Shown: positions 8,469-17,407 of the stretch, piece by piece
Numbering within the stretch: the stretch's first letter is position 1
How the letters are laid out: every line of letters begins with the position of its first letter
Assembly (NCBI RefSeq): GCF_014645835.1
Contig: NZ_BMMM01000002.1
Location: 753,233-817,232 of the forward strand
Length of the DNA stretch: 64,000 bases
Source of the DNA: Streptomyces albiflavescens
GTDB lineage: Bacteria; Actinomycetota; Actinomycetes; Streptomycetales; Streptomycetaceae
Reading direction: 5' to 3'
Program-made: the position numbers and the translations under genes
The notes under the pieces: generated by a model
The model's database searches: none
What the model was told of the DNA's origin: nothing
What the model saw: the letters and a program-made list of their open reading frames with translations, nothing else

Positions 8469-9692
8469 ATGACGGGAAGGGCAGGGAGAACCGTGAAGGC
8501 CGGGAATCAGGCAAGCGCCGGAGATCTGCTCGAACTGGTGCGCAGTGGTCGCGCCACGACGCGCGGCGCACTGCAGCAGGCCACAGGCCTGTCGCGGGCC
8601 ACGGTCGGCCAGCGGCTCGACCGGCTCTTCCGCGCGGGCTGGCTGCGCGAGGGTGCGGGGGGTCCGGTGGACTCGCCGCTGGGCGGCCGTCCCTCCATCA
8701 CCCTGGAGTTCGACGACGCCCACGCCGTCGTCCTCGCCGCCGACCTCGACACCCGGCACGGCCGGGCGGCCGTCCTCACCCTGACCGGCGAGATCCTGGC
8801 CGAGCACACGGGCGTCCTGGTGATCGACGAGGGCCCCGAGGCGGTCCTCGGCGAACTCGGGCGCTGGTTCGCCGAACTGCTGGAGAAGGCCGGGCACCCG
8901 GCGGACGCGGTGTGTGGCATCGGGCTCGCGGTGCCGGGTCCCGTCGACAGTGACACCGGCCGCGTCGTACAGCCGCCGATCATGCCGGGCTGGGACGGGT
9001 ACGACATAAGAGGACGCCTGGGCCGCGCCTTCGCCGAGTGCTCGGGCGCCAGGGCGGACGTCCCCGTACTCGTCGACAACGACGCCAACCTCATGGCGTA
9101 CGGCGAACAGCGCGCCGGATACCCGCACTGTTCGGCGTTCGCCCTGGTCAAGGTCTCCACCGGTATCGGCGCGGGCATGGTCGTGGGCGGCGCCATCTAT
9201 CGCGGCGTCGACGGAGGCGCCGGCGACATCGGGCACATTCGGGTGGGCGCCGACGCGCTGTGCCGGTGCGGCTCGTACGGCTGTCTGGCCGCCGTCGCGA
9301 GTGGTGGCGCGGTAGCGCGACGGCTCGCCGATTCCGGGGTTCCCGCCGCCTCCGGCTCAGATGTGCGCGACCTGTTGACGGCCGGGCACCCCGAGGCGAT
9401 GGCGCTCGCGCGGGAGGCGGGGCGGCAGGTCGGTGACGTACTGGCCACCGTGGTGACGCTGCTCAACCCCGGTGTGCTGATGATCGCCGGGGATTTGGCC
9501 GGAACTCCCTTCCTCACCGGTGTGCGGGAGTTGCTGTACCAGCGGGCGCTGCCCCGTTCCACCGCTCATCTGGACGTGGTGACCTCGCGGCTGGGCGAGC
9601 GTGCGGGGTTGGTCGGGGCCGGCGCGCTGGTCGTGGAGTACCTGTACGCGCCGGAGCGGGCCGAGAAGCGACTGGCCGCGCTCGGCGTGTGA
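8469..9692 (+). CDS. ROK-family transcriptional regulator
   Basis: This 407-residue protein has an N-terminal winged helix-turn-helix (about residues 15-70, with TRGALQQATGLSRATVGQRL), followed by an ROK sugar-kinase-like fold. The sugar-binding DNDAN is at about residue 203. The zinc motif is CRCGSYGC at 265-272, but the glutamate that usually follows the last Cys is alanine here. ROK regulators sense sugars and control adjacent carbohydrate genes, so the divergent glycosidase pair is the probable target. A GTG at 8463 is in frame, but AAGGGG lies one base from it and about seven from the ATG at 8469, so the ATG is preferred. It is probably a repressor without kinase activity. Confidence 0.87.
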   Translation: MTGRAGRTVKAGNQASAGDLLELVRSGRATTRGALQQATGLSRATVGQRLDRLFRAGWLREGAGGPVDSPLGGRPSITLEFDDAHAVVLAADLDTRHGRAAVLTLTGEILAEHTGVLVIDEGPEAVLGELGRWFAELLEKAGHPADAVCGIGLAVPGPVDSDTGRVVQPPIMPGWDGYDIRGRLGRAFAECSGARADVPVLVDNDANLMAYGEQRAGYPHCSAFALVKVSTGIGAGMVVGGAIYRGVDGGAGDIGHIRVGADALCRCGSYGCLAAVASGGAVARRLADSGVPAASGSDVRDLLTAGHPEAMALAREAGRQVGDVLATVVTLLNPGVLMIAGDLAGTPFLTGVRELLYQRALPRSTAHLDVVTSRLGERAGLVGAGALVVEYLYAPERAEKRLAALGV

Positions 9693-9700
9693 CCCCCAGG

Positions 9701-9790
9701 CGCACTCAGGCGCACTCAGGCGCACTCCGGCGTACTCGAACGTGCTCAGGTGTGCGCAGGAGCATTCGGGCACATCAGGGCACATCAATG
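9701..9790. repeat. Nine-unit degenerate 10-bp tandem repeat (cgcactcagg)
   Basis: Directly after the ROK stop codon, nine consecutive 10-base units follow without a gap. Two identical CGCACTCAGG units come first, then CGCACTCCGG, CGTACTCGAA, CGTGCTCAGG, TGTGCGCAGG, AGCATTCGGG, CACATCAGGG and CACATCAATG. Divergence grows with distance from the ROK gene. A 10-base period places every unit on nearly the same face of the helix. Confidence 0.6.
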
Positions 9791-9924
9791 CGGGGGACAT
9801 CCATGTGTGGTGTCCACATCGCGGTCCGCATGGTGAAATTTGGCCGCCCTTTACGGCGTGATTCTCGCCACCCTTGATAAGGGTTCCGCTCAGATGAGCA
9901 GATCGTGGGCGACTGCACTTCCCT

Positions 9925-9951
9925 AAGGGGTGGCACTCAGTGCCACCCCTT
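9925..9951 (+). terminator. Strong hairpin, probable terminator downstream of the ROK gene
   Basis: AAGGGGTGGCAC and its exact reverse complement are separated by three bases (TCA), giving a 12-pair stem that nearly closes on itself. Only a short TTGATCG follows, not a full U-run. It probably ends ROK-side transcripts or insulates ppdK; an attenuator within a long ppdK leader is the alternative. Confidence 0.5.
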
Positions 9952-10203
9952 GATCGTTCATCGATTAAACTCAGACGTGCCGGACGTCGCTCACCTGAGC
10001 GTCAGTGGGGGTCTACGGGCGTTGATTCGTTCAAGAAGTGAAAACATCCCGCCTCGATGACTTGCCAAGCTTTGACTTTCGATCTGCTGGCGGACGAGTG
10101 GTTACAGGCGCATGACGCGCAAGTGGACGTACCCAGGCGCCTTCGATCTGGGTATGTTCCCCGTCGTCAGGGCAGCCACCGCGACGTCGAGGAGTCGAGA
10201 CTC

Positions 10204-12945
10204 GTGTCGGAAAACAAAGATCCCCACGTAGCTGAGAGCGGCGTCGAGGGCGTGAAGTTCGTTTATGACTTCACCGAGGGCAACAAGGACCTCAAGGACC
10301 TCCTTGGCGGCAAGGGCGCGAACCTTGCCGAGATGACCAACCTGGGCCTCCCGGTCCCTCCCGGCTTCACCATCACCACCGAGGCGTGCAAGACGTACCT
10401 CGAAAGTGGCGAGGAGCCGGCGGCGCTGCGTGACGAGGTGAGTGCGCACCTCGAAGCCCTAGAGGCGCAGATGGGCAAGAAGCTCGGTCAGGCCGACAAT
10501 CCTCTGCTCGTATCCGTCCGTTCCGGTGCGAAATTCTCGATGCCGGGCATGATGGACACCGTCCTGAACATCGGCCTCTCCGACAAGTCGGTCCAGGGCC
10601 TGGCCAAGCAGGCCGGCGACGAGCGCTTCGCGTGGGACTCGTACCGCCGCCTCATCCAGATGTTCGGCAAGACGGTCCTCGGCGTCGACGGGGAGCTCTT
10701 CGAGGACGCCCTGGAGGCGGCCAAGAGCGCCAAGAAGGTCACGGTCGACACCGACCTCGAAGCGGCCGACCTGAAGAAGCTGGTCACCAAGTTCAAGAAG
10801 ATCGTCAAGACCGAGGCCGGTCGCGACTTCCCGCAGGACCCCCGTGAGCAGATGGACCTCGCCATCAAGGCGGTCTTCGACTCGTGGAACGGCGACCGCG
10901 CGAAGCTGTACCGCCGCCAGGAGCGCATCCCGCACGACCTCGGCACGGCGGTCAACATCTGCTCGATGGTCTTCGGCAACCTGGGCCCCGACTCGGGCAC
11001 GGGCGTCGCCTTCACCCGCGACCCGGCCTCCGGCCACCAGGGCGTGTACGGCGACTACCTGCAGAACGCGCAGGGCGAGGACGTGGTGGCGGGCATCCGC
11101 AACACGGTCCCGCTCGCGGAGCTGGAGCAGATCGACAAGAAGTCGTACGACCAGCTGATGCAGATCATGGAGACCCTGGAGAACCACTACAAGGATCTCT
11201 GCGACATCGAGTTCACCATCGAGCGCGGCCAGCTGTGGATGCTGCAGACCCGCGTCGGCAAGCGCACGGCGGGTGCGGCCTTCCGCATCGCCACACAGCT
11301 GGTGGACCAGGGCCTGATCGACGAGACCGAGGCGCTCCAGCGCGTCACCGGCGCACAGCTGGCCCAGCTGATGTTCCCGCGGTTCGACGAGCACGCCAAG
11401 GCCGAGCAGGTCGGCCGGGGCATCGCGGCCTCGCCGGGCGCCGCGGTCGGCAAGGCGGTCTTCGACTCGTACACCGCCGTGAAGTGGTCCCGCTCGGGCG
11501 AGAAGGTCATCCTGGTCCGCCGGGAGACCAACCCCGACGACCTCGACGGCATGATCGCGGCCGAGGGCATCCTGACCTCCCGCGGCGGCAAGACCTCCCA
11601 CGCGGCCGTCGTCGCGCGCGGCATGGGCAAGACCTGTGTCTGCGGCGCGGAGGAGCTGGAGGTCGACACCAAGCGCCGCCGTATGACGGTGCCGGGCGGC
11701 CACATCGTCGAGGAGGGCGACCTGATCTCCATCGACGGCTCGACGGGCAAGGTCTACCTGGGCGAGGTCCCGGTGGTCCCCTCCCCGGTCGTCGAGTACT
11801 TCGAGGGCCGGATGCACGCCGGCGCCGACGACGCCGACGAGCTGGTCGAGGCGGTCCACCGCATCATGGCCTTCGCCGACCGCAAGCGCCGCCTGCGGGT
11901 GCGCGCCAACGCGGACAACGCCGAGGACGCGCTGCGCGCCCGTCGCTTCGGCGCCCAGGGCATCGGCCTGTGCCGTACGGAGCACATGTTCCTCGGCGAC
12001 CGGCGTGAGCTGGTGGAGCGGCTGATCCTGGCCGACACGGAGACTGAGCGCGAGGCGGCCCTGGAGCAGCTCCTGCCGCTGCAGAAGAAGGACTTCGTCG
12101 AGCTGTTCGAGGCGATGGACGGTCTGCCCGTGACCGTTCGCCTCCTCGACCCGCCGCTGCACGAGTTCCTGCCGGACATCACCGAGCTGTCGGTCCGGGT
12201 CGCCCTGGCGGAGTCCCGCAAGGACGCCAACGAGAACGACCTGCGCCTGCTCCAGGCCGTCCACCGGCTCCACGAGGCGAACCCGATGCTGGGCCTGCGC
12301 GGCGTACGCCTCGGTCTGGTCATCCCCGGTCTGTTCACCATGCAGGTGCGGGCCATCGCCGAGGCCGCGGCCGAGCGCAAGAACGCCAAGGGCGACCCGC
12401 GCGCCGAGATCATGATCCCGCTCGTCGGCACCGTCCAGGAGCTGGAGATCGTCCGCGACGAGGCCGACCAGGTCATCGCCGAGGTCCAGGCCGCGACCGG
12501 CGTCGAGCTGAAGCTGGCGATCGGCACGATGATCGAGCTGCCGCGCGCCGCGCTGACGGCGGACCAGATCGCGGAGGCGGCCGAGTTCTTCTCGTTCGGC
12601 ACGAACGACCTGACCCAGACCGTGTGGGGCTTCAGCCGCGACGACGTCGAGGCCTCCTTCTTCACGGCCTACCTGGAGAAGGGCATCTTCGGCGTCAGCC
12701 CGTTCGAGACGATCGACAAGGACGGTGTCGGCTCCCTGGTGAAGGCGGCGGCCAAGGCGGGCCGCGAGACCCGCCCCGACCTGAAGCTCGGCGTCTGCGG
12801 TGAGCACGGCGGAGACCCCGAGTCGGTCCACTTCTTCCACGAGGTGGGTCTGGACTACGTCTCCTGCTCCCCGTTCCGCATCCCGGTCGCGCGCCTCGAG
12901 GCCGGCCGCGCGGCGACTCAGTCGGCGGGCAGCGACCACCGCTAG
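10204..12945 (+). CDS. ppdK: Pyruvate, phosphate dikinase
   Basis: It interconverts pyruvate, ATP and phosphate with phosphoenolpyruvate, AMP and pyrophosphate. The 913-residue length is normal. An N-terminal ATP-grasp part begins VKFVYDFTEGNKDLKDLLGGKGANLAEM. The phosphohistidine His466 lies in GGKTSHAAVVARGMGK. The C-terminal PEP-binding barrel has FSFGTNDLTQ and the catalytic Cys865 in LGVCGEHGGD. The GTG at 10204 follows GAGGAG by 9 bases. It stands alone, with a hairpin terminator at 13030-13058. It links glycolysis and gluconeogenesis and may salvage pyrophosphate. No regulatory kinase-phosphatase gene is seen nearby. Confidence 0.97.
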   Translation: MSENKDPHVAESGVEGVKFVYDFTEGNKDLKDLLGGKGANLAEMTNLGLPVPPGFTITTEACKTYLESGEEPAALRDEVSAHLEALEAQMGKKLGQADNPLLVSVRSGAKFSMPGMMDTVLNIGLSDKSVQGLAKQAGDERFAWDSYRRLIQMFGKTVLGVDGELFEDALEAAKSAKKVTVDTDLEAADLKKLVTKFKKIVKTEAGRDFPQDPREQMDLAIKAVFDSWNGDRAKLYRRQERIPHDLGTAVNICSMVFGNLGPDSGTGVAFTRDPASGHQGVYGDYLQNAQGEDVVAGIRNTVPLAELEQIDKKSYDQLMQIMETLENHYKDLCDIEFTIERGQLWMLQTRVGKRTAGAAFRIATQLVDQGLIDETEALQRVTGAQLAQLMFPRFDEHAKAEQVGRGIAASPGAAVGKAVFDSYTAVKWSRSGEKVILVRRETNPDDLDGMIAAEGILTSRGGKTSHAAVVARGMGKTCVCGAEELEVDTKRRRMTVPGGHIVEEGDLISIDGSTGKVYLGEVPVVPSPVVEYFEGRMHAGADDADELVEAVHRIMAFADRKRRLRVRANADNAEDALRARRFGAQGIGLCRTEHMFLGDRRELVERLILADTETEREAALEQLLPLQKKDFVELFEAMDGLPVTVRLLDPPLHEFLPDITELSVRVALAESRKDANENDLRLLQAVHRLHEANPMLGLRGVRLGLVIPGLFTMQVRAIAEAAAERKNAKGDPRAEIMIPLVGTVQELEIVRDEADQVIAEVQAATGVELKLAIGTMIELPRAALTADQIAEAAEFFSFGTNDLTQTVWGFSRDDVEASFFTAYLEKGIFGVSPFETIDKDGVGSLVKAAAKAGRETRPDLKLGVCGEHGGDPESVHFFHEVGLDYVSCSPFRIPVARLEAGRAATQSAGSDHR

Positions 12946-13029
12946 GCCCCCCGGCCACCGAACCCCGGAGCCGTCGTCGGTCCCCGACCCTCAGACCGAT
13001 CGGCGGCGGCTCCGGCGCCAAAGAGGAAA

Positions 13030-13058
13030 GGGCGGCACCCTGTGCGGGGGTGCCGCCC
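13030..13058. terminator. Bidirectional terminator between ppdK and the glycosyltransferase gene
   Basis: GGGCGGCACCC and GGGTGCCGCCC pair perfectly over 11 bases around a 7-base loop (TGTGCGG), between two converging genes. No long U-run is present, which is common in high-GC actinobacterial terminators. Confidence 0.7.
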
Positions 13059-13081
13059 CCTCGCGTTGCCGACGGCCTCGG

Positions 13082-13798
13082 TCACGAGGCCACGCGTGTC
13101 CTCGCCGTGGTCAGCTCGGCCACCTCGTAGGCCAGGTGCAGGCCGAGGTAGTGCTCGAAGGCGGCCCGGTCGCGGGCGTACATGAGAGGGGCGTTGACGC
13201 GCTGGTAGCCGTCGTCCCATTCGGCGGTGCCGCCGAGGGGGTGGAGGTGCTGGACGATCACCTCCGGAAGGTAGGTGATGCAGCCGGCCTCCTGGCCGAG
13301 GACGAGCCAGTAGTTGTCCATGTACAGGTGTGTGAGCACCGGGGGCGCCATGTGGCCCAGCCGGCGCACGATGCCGGTCGTGACGGCGAACTGGCTGCAC
13401 AGCTTGGCGCCCTGGATGAGGTCATTGCCGTAGACGATGCCGGGCAGCGCGGCCAGCGCGTCGAGGTAGGCGGTGTCCCAGCCCTGTGTGCGGGGCCGGT
13501 GGTCGTCGCCCATGAAGCCGATCGCGTCGGGCACGACCGCCTCGTCCAGCAGCAGGCGCGCCGCCCGGTTGAGCGCGGTGACCATGGTGCCGCGCGGCTG
13601 TGACACCAGCTGGACCGGGAATCCGGCGGCGCCGGCCTCGCCGACGGCGTCCCGGTACACCGGGTACTCCGGGTCGTCCTCGTCGACGGCGAGCAGCAGC
13701 CGGGTGTCGGCGGTGCAGGTGTCGCGGAACGCGGCGGCCAGCTGGGGCACGGTGTGCGGCCGGCCGCGGCTCGGGACGATGACGGTGAGGTTCGGCAC
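13082..13798 (-). CDS. Small GT2-like glycosyltransferase
   Basis: This 238-residue protein has a Rossmann-like GT-A start (MPNLTVIVPSRGRP), an acidic VDEDDPEYPVY segment and a GFMGDDHRP motif at the expected place of the metal/nucleotide-binding acidic cluster. A conserved-looking HLYMDNYWLVLGQ stretch lies in the acceptor half. There are no membrane segments. It would transfer a sugar from a nucleotide donor to an unknown acceptor. It lies just downstream of gmd on the same strand (93-base gap), so a GDP-linked sugar is a plausible donor, but that is inference. It is shorter than classical GT2 enzymes; some similar small proteins come from phage or mobile regions. Confidence 0.65.
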   Translation of the reverse strand: MPNLTVIVPSRGRPHTVPQLAAAFRDTCTADTRLLLAVDEDDPEYPVYRDAVGEAGAAGFPVQLVSQPRGTMVTALNRAARLLLDEAVVPDAIGFMGDDHRPRTQGWDTAYLDALAALPGIVYGNDLIQGAKLCSQFAVTTGIVRRLGHMAPPVLTHLYMDNYWLVLGQEAGCITYLPEVIVQHLHPLGGTAEWDDGYQRVNAPLMYARDRAAFEHYLGLHLAYEVAELTTARTRVAS

Positions 13799-13891
13799 GA
13801 CGGATTCTCGCTTCGGATTCGGGGCTGTCTCAGTGATGTTCGGGGGCCGGCGCGGTGGCCGGGCGGCGACCGGGGCGGTCCCGCGTCCGCG

Positions 13892-14902
13892 TCAGGAGCG
13901 GGCGTGGACGGGCGTGGAGGGATGTGGCAGGCGTGCCAGTTCGGCGTCGACCATGATGCGGGCGAGCTCCGGGGCGTACACGGACGGCCGCCACGACAGG
14001 TCGCGTTCGGCCGCCGAGGCGTCGCCGATCAGGTCGGGGACCTCCGAAGGCCGCAGGTAGCGTTCGTCGAAGCGGACGTGCTGGTCCGGGTCGAGGCCCG
14101 CGTGCTCGAAGCAGAAGCCCAGGAAGTCCCGGACGCTGTGGCTGGTGCCGGTGGCGATGACGTAGTCGCCCGGTCGCTCGCGCTGCAGCATCCGCCACAT
14201 GGCGTCGACGTATTCGGGGGCGTAGCCCCAGTCGCGGCGGGCCTCGAGGTTGCCGAGGTAGAGGTACTCCTGCTCGCCGCGGGCGATCCGGGCGGCGGCA
14301 CGGGCGATCTTGCGGGTCACGAAGGTCTCGCCGCGGCGCGGCGACTCGTGGTTGAAGAGGATGCCGTTGACCGCGAACATCCCGTACGCCTCCCGGTAGT
14401 TCCGGGTGATCCAGTACGCGTAGACCTTGGCGGCGGCGTACGGGGAGCGCGGGTGGAAGGGGGTGTCCTCCGACTGGGGAGGCGGGCTCATGCCGAACAT
14501 CTCGGAACTGGACGCCTGATAGAACCGGCAGGGCAGCCCGGTCATCCGGATCGCCTCCAGGAGGCGCACCGTTCCCAGACCCGTGGTGGAACCCGTGAAC
14601 TCCGGTTCGTCGAAGGAGACCCGGACATGTGACTGGGCGGCCAGGTGGTAGACCTCGCAGGGCTGTAGCCGCTCCAGCAGTGTGGTGAGGCGGCTGCCGT
14701 CGGCCAGGTCGCCGTAATGCAGCACGAGGCGGGCCCCGGTGTCGTGCGGATCCCGGTAGAGGTGGTCGATCCGCTGTGTGTTGAAGGCCGACGAGCGGCG
14801 GATCAGGCCGTGGACCGTGTAGCCCTTGGCCAGCAGCAACTCCGCGAGGTAGGAGCCGTCCTGACCGGTGATGCCGGTGATCATTGCGGTCTTGGCAGAC
14901 AT
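13892..14902 (-). CDS. gmd: GDP-mannose 4,6-dehydratase
   Basis: It converts GDP-mannose to GDP-4-keto-6-deoxymannose, the first step to GDP-fucose or GDP-rhamnose. The 336 residues contain the NADP-binding [12 protein letters not shown] at the N-terminus, [15 protein letters not shown], the catalytic Ser/Glu in SSSEMFG, YAAAK (Tyr-x3-Lys) and the substrate loop [16 protein letters not shown], all diagnostic. The ATG at 14902 has AGGG 7 bases upstream. It is divergent from the GDP-fucose synthase at 15025 across 122 bases and followed by the glycosyltransferase. Together they form a GDP-6-deoxyhexose block, probably for a surface glycan or a secondary-metabolite sugar. Confidence 0.95.
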   Translation of the reverse strand: MSAKTAMITGITGQDGSYLAELLLAKGYTVHGLIRRSSAFNTQRIDHLYRDPHDTGARLVLHYGDLADGSRLTTLLERLQPCEVYHLAAQSHVRVSFDEPEFTGSTTGLGTVRLLEAIRMTGLPCRFYQASSSEMFGMSPPPQSEDTPFHPRSPYAAAKVYAYWITRNYREAYGMFAVNGILFNHESPRRGETFVTRKIARAAARIARGEQEYLYLGNLEARRDWGYAPEYVDAMWRMLQRERPGDYVIATGTSHSVRDFLGFCFEHAGLDPDQHVRFDERYLRPSEVPDLIGDASAAERDLSWRPSVYAPELARIMVDAELARLPHPSTPVHARS

Positions 14903-15024
14903 GCGCGAACCCTAGCCAGGCAAATCGGGCGAAGTGTGGTTCATTGGGCGGGCGTGTTGGGACCGCCCCGCCGGGCGCTCCCGCGTCGCCGAGAGGTTGC
15001 GGCCCAGCCGAAGGAGAACGGCAG

Positions 15025-16059
15025 ATGCATGGCGGTGTCCATCCCGGACGGATGGCCCTGGCCACGGCGAGCGACGTCACCGCGGCACCGCACGGGGAGG
15101 TCCACCGGCTCCTGGACCGCTCCGCACGGGTGTTCGTGGCCGGCAGCCGCGGACTGGTCGGCTCGGCCGTGTGCCGGCATCTGGCGCGGAAGGGGTTCAC
15201 GGACGTGGGCGGACCCGGCTCCGCGCAACTCGACCTGCGTGAACGCCGAGCCGTCTTCGAGTGGTTCGCGGCCGAACGACCGCACGTGGTCGTGCTGGCC
15301 GCCGCCCGGGTCGGGGGCATCAGGGCGAACGCCACCCGTCCCACCGAGTTCCTCTCCGACAATCTGCGCATCCAGATCAACGTGCTGGACGCGGCGCTGA
15401 GGCACGGGGTCGAACGGCTGCTGTTCCTCGGCTCCAGTTGCATCTACCCGAAGTTCGCCGATCAGCCCATCCGCGAGGAGGCGCTGCTGACGGGTGCGCT
15501 GGAGCCGACCAACGACGCGTACGCCATCGCCAAGATCGCCGGAATCCTCCAGGTGCAGGCAGTGCGGCGGCAGCACGGCCTGCCGTGGATCTGTGCCATG
15601 CCGACCAACCTCTACGGCCCCGGTGACAACTTCCATCCCGAGCACTCCCACGTACTGCCCTCGCTCATCCGGCGATTCCACGAGGCCCGCCTGGCAGGCG
15701 CACCACGCGTGGTGAACTGGGGCACCGGGACGCCGCGTCGTGAGTTCCTGCACGTGGACGACCTGGCCCGGGCATGCCTGCATCTGCTGGAGCGGTACGA
15801 CGCGGACGGGCCCGTCAACGTCGGAACGGGTACCGACCTGACGATCAGGGAAACCGCGGAGATCGTCGCGCGGGTGGTCGGTTACCGGGGTGCCGTCGAA
15901 TGGGACGCCTCTCAGCCGGACGGCACCCCGCGCAAGCTCCTGGACCCTTCCCGGCTCGCCGCCCTGGGCTGGACGTCCCGCATCGGGCTGCGCGAGGGAG
16001 TCGCCCGGACCTACGCGTGGTACGTGGAGAACCTCGCGACCGGCACCGTGCGGCACTGA
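15025..16059 (+). CDS. fcl: GDP-L-fucose synthase (GDP-4-keto-6-deoxymannose epimerase/reductase)
   Basis: This NADPH-dependent SDR-type enzyme carries out the 3,5-epimerisation and 4-reduction that complete GDP-L-fucose. It has 344 residues including about 30 extra N-terminal ones. The cofactor loop is VFVAGSRGLVGSA (the usual GHRGLVGSA with His replaced by Ser). Further motifs are VVLAAARVGGI, FLGSSCIYPK, the catalytic YAIAK, and PTNLYGPGDNFHPEHSHVLP. The ATG at 15025 follows AAGGAG by 8 bases; longer in-frame versions back to 14884 lack support. Its partner is gmd, read divergently. A miniature inverted-repeat element lies about 80 bases downstream. Confidence 0.93.
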   Translation: MHGGVHPGRMALATASDVTAAPHGEVHRLLDRSARVFVAGSRGLVGSAVCRHLARKGFTDVGGPGSAQLDLRERRAVFEWFAAERPHVVVLAAARVGGIRANATRPTEFLSDNLRIQINVLDAALRHGVERLLFLGSSCIYPKFADQPIREEALLTGALEPTNDAYAIAKIAGILQVQAVRRQHGLPWICAMPTNLYGPGDNFHPEHSHVLPSLIRRFHEARLAGAPRVVNWGTGTPRREFLHVDDLARACLHLLERYDADGPVNVGTGTDLTIRETAEIVARVVGYRGAVEWDASQPDGTPRKLLDPSRLAALGWTSRIGLREGVARTYAWYVENLATGTVRH

Positions 16060-16136
16060 CGCGGTGCGCCGCCGGGCGAGCCGACCGCCTCGTCGGCGGG
16101 ATCTGTGTGCCGGCCGCTGCGGTGCTCGCCTGGGTG

Positions 16137-16317
16137 CTAGGTCCTGTCGTCAAATTCCCGTCGTCCGCCCGGAGGGCGGGCCCTGCGGCGTCAGGTGCGT
16201 GCTCTCGGCGTGCCGGGCACAGGCCCTCGTACTGGATGTACTTGGGTCTGTGCCCGGTGCGGCGAGAGTGCGTGCATGGCGTCGCGGGGCAGACGGGAAT
16301 TTGACGACAGGGCCTAG
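16137..16317. mobile_element. Miniature inverted-repeat element, family A copy 1
   Basis: This is a 181-base non-coding element. The outer 26 bases on each side, beginning CTAGGTCCTGTCGTCAAATT, are reverse complements with one mismatch. Each end is a CTAG, consistent with a TA or CTAG target duplication. The interior is also largely self-complementary (GGGCACAG...CTGTGCCC around 16217-16255), so the whole unit can fold into one long hairpin. A second copy lies inverted at 23914-24119. No transposase is encoded, so it would move only in trans. Confidence 0.75.
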
Positions 16318-16476
16318 GCGCCCTCTGGTCGAATCCGTCCAGAAGGAGCACGCCACGCCGCCGTCCTGTCACGCGGGCCATTCGCGGGCGACGCCGCACG
16401 GGTCCTTGGCGAACCATGACGGTCACGACATCCTGGGCCGGTGATTCCCGTGGCACCCTCGGAAGGACCAGACCCC

Positions 16477-17403
16477 ATGCCCGGCTGGACCGCGCACGAC
16501 ATCCCCGACCAGACCGGCCGCGTCGCTGTCGTCACCGGAGCCAACAGCGGCCTCGGATACGTCACCGCGCGGGAACTGGCTCGCAGGGGCGCCCGGGTGG
16601 TGCTCGCGTGCCGGAGCGAGACGCGGGGGAGAGCGGCCGTACACCGGGTCGCGGGCGAACTGCCCGGCGCCGATGTCGAGTTCGGGCGACTGGATCTCGG
16701 GGATCTGGCCTCCGTGCGGGACTTCGCGGAGGGGTTCTCGTACGACCGCCTCGATCTGCTCGTCAACAACGCCGGGGTGATGGCGCCTCCGTACGGGACG
16801 ACGGCAGACGGGTTCGAGACACAGTTCGGGGTCAATCACCTGGGGCACTTCGCCCTCACCGGGCTGCTGGCCCCCGCGCTGCTCGCGGCGCCCGGTGCGC
16901 GGGTCGTGACCGTGTCGAGCATGATGCACGCGTTGGCCAACATCGACATTCATGACCTCAACAGCGAGCGCAGGTACCGGCGTTGGGTCGCCTACGCCCG
17001 CTCCAAGACCGCCAACCTGCTCTTCACCCACGAGCTGGCGCGCAGGCTGACGGCCGGCGGGGCGGACGTGGTCGCGGCCGCCGCCCATCCCGGGTACGCC
17101 GCCACCAACCTCCAGACTGCCGGGCCGCGGGCCGAGGGGCGCCGGGGTGCCGAGCGGCTGATGGAGGCCGGCAACCGGGTCTTCGCCCAGTCGGCGGAGG
17201 CGGGCGCCCTGCCCACTCTGTACGCGGCGACCGCCCCCGGCGTGGGGCCCGACTCCTTCTTCGGGCCTTCGTTCGCGATGTGGCGGGGCGCCCCGGCACC
17301 GTCCTGGCGGGCACCGTGGACGCGCGACGACGAAGCGGGGGCACGCCTCTGGGGCGCGTCCGAGCGGCTGACGGGCGTGACCTGCGACGCGCTCAAGGCG
17401 TGA
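16477..17403 (+). CDS. Short-chain dehydrogenase/reductase (retinol-dehydrogenase-like)
   Basis: This 308-residue NAD(P)-dependent oxidoreductase has an N-terminal Rossmann motif VVTGANSGLGYVTA, NNAGVM, and the active-site VSS...YARSK pattern. The C-terminal part resembles the WW-domain oxidoreductase/retinol-dehydrogenase-like group that acts on lipids or ketones. The ATG at 16477 follows GGAAGG by about 10 bases; the GTG at 16441 adds residues without homology. It converges with the next SDR gene, with only 4 bases between the stops. It sits 160 bases after a miniature element. The substrate is unknown. Confidence 0.85.
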   Translation: MPGWTAHDIPDQTGRVAVVTGANSGLGYVTARELARRGARVVLACRSETRGRAAVHRVAGELPGADVEFGRLDLGDLASVRDFAEGFSYDRLDLLVNNAGVMAPPYGTTADGFETQFGVNHLGHFALTGLLAPALLAAPGARVVTVSSMMHALANIDIHDLNSERRYRRWVAYARSKTANLLFTHELARRLTAGGADVVAAAAHPGYAATNLQTAGPRAEGRRGAERLMEAGNRVFAQSAEAGALPTLYAATAPGVGPDSFFGPSFAMWRGAPAPSWRAPWTRDDEAGARLWGASERLTGVTCDALKA

Positions 17404-17407
17404 CCGG

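Larger units (their letters stand above)
9693..10203. other. 511-bp intergenic region before ppdK
   Basis: No gene is supported. In order it holds a decaying 10-base tandem repeat (9701-9790), an A/T-richer patch with ACCCTTGATAAGGGT (about 9873-9887), a strong hairpin (9925-9951), then about 250 bases leading to the GTG of ppdK. The in-frame extension of ppdK to 10057 is not convincing, because conserved PPDK sequence begins only near 10255 and the GAGGAG site precedes the GTG at 10204. A TATGTT hexamer near 10153 may be a -10 box. Confidence 0.5.

Noticed and set aside
10057-10203. N-terminal extension of ppdK
   Set aside because: The extra 49 residues are unlike PPDK, and the GTG at 10204 with GAGGAG gives the normal family length.
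10459-12939. Long minus-strand open frame antisense to ppdK (826 codons)
   Set aside because: It is a frame shadow caused by GC-rich codons of ppdK; the translation is Val/Leu/Asp/Gly/Arg-biased without any domain, while ppdK has complete catalytic motifs.
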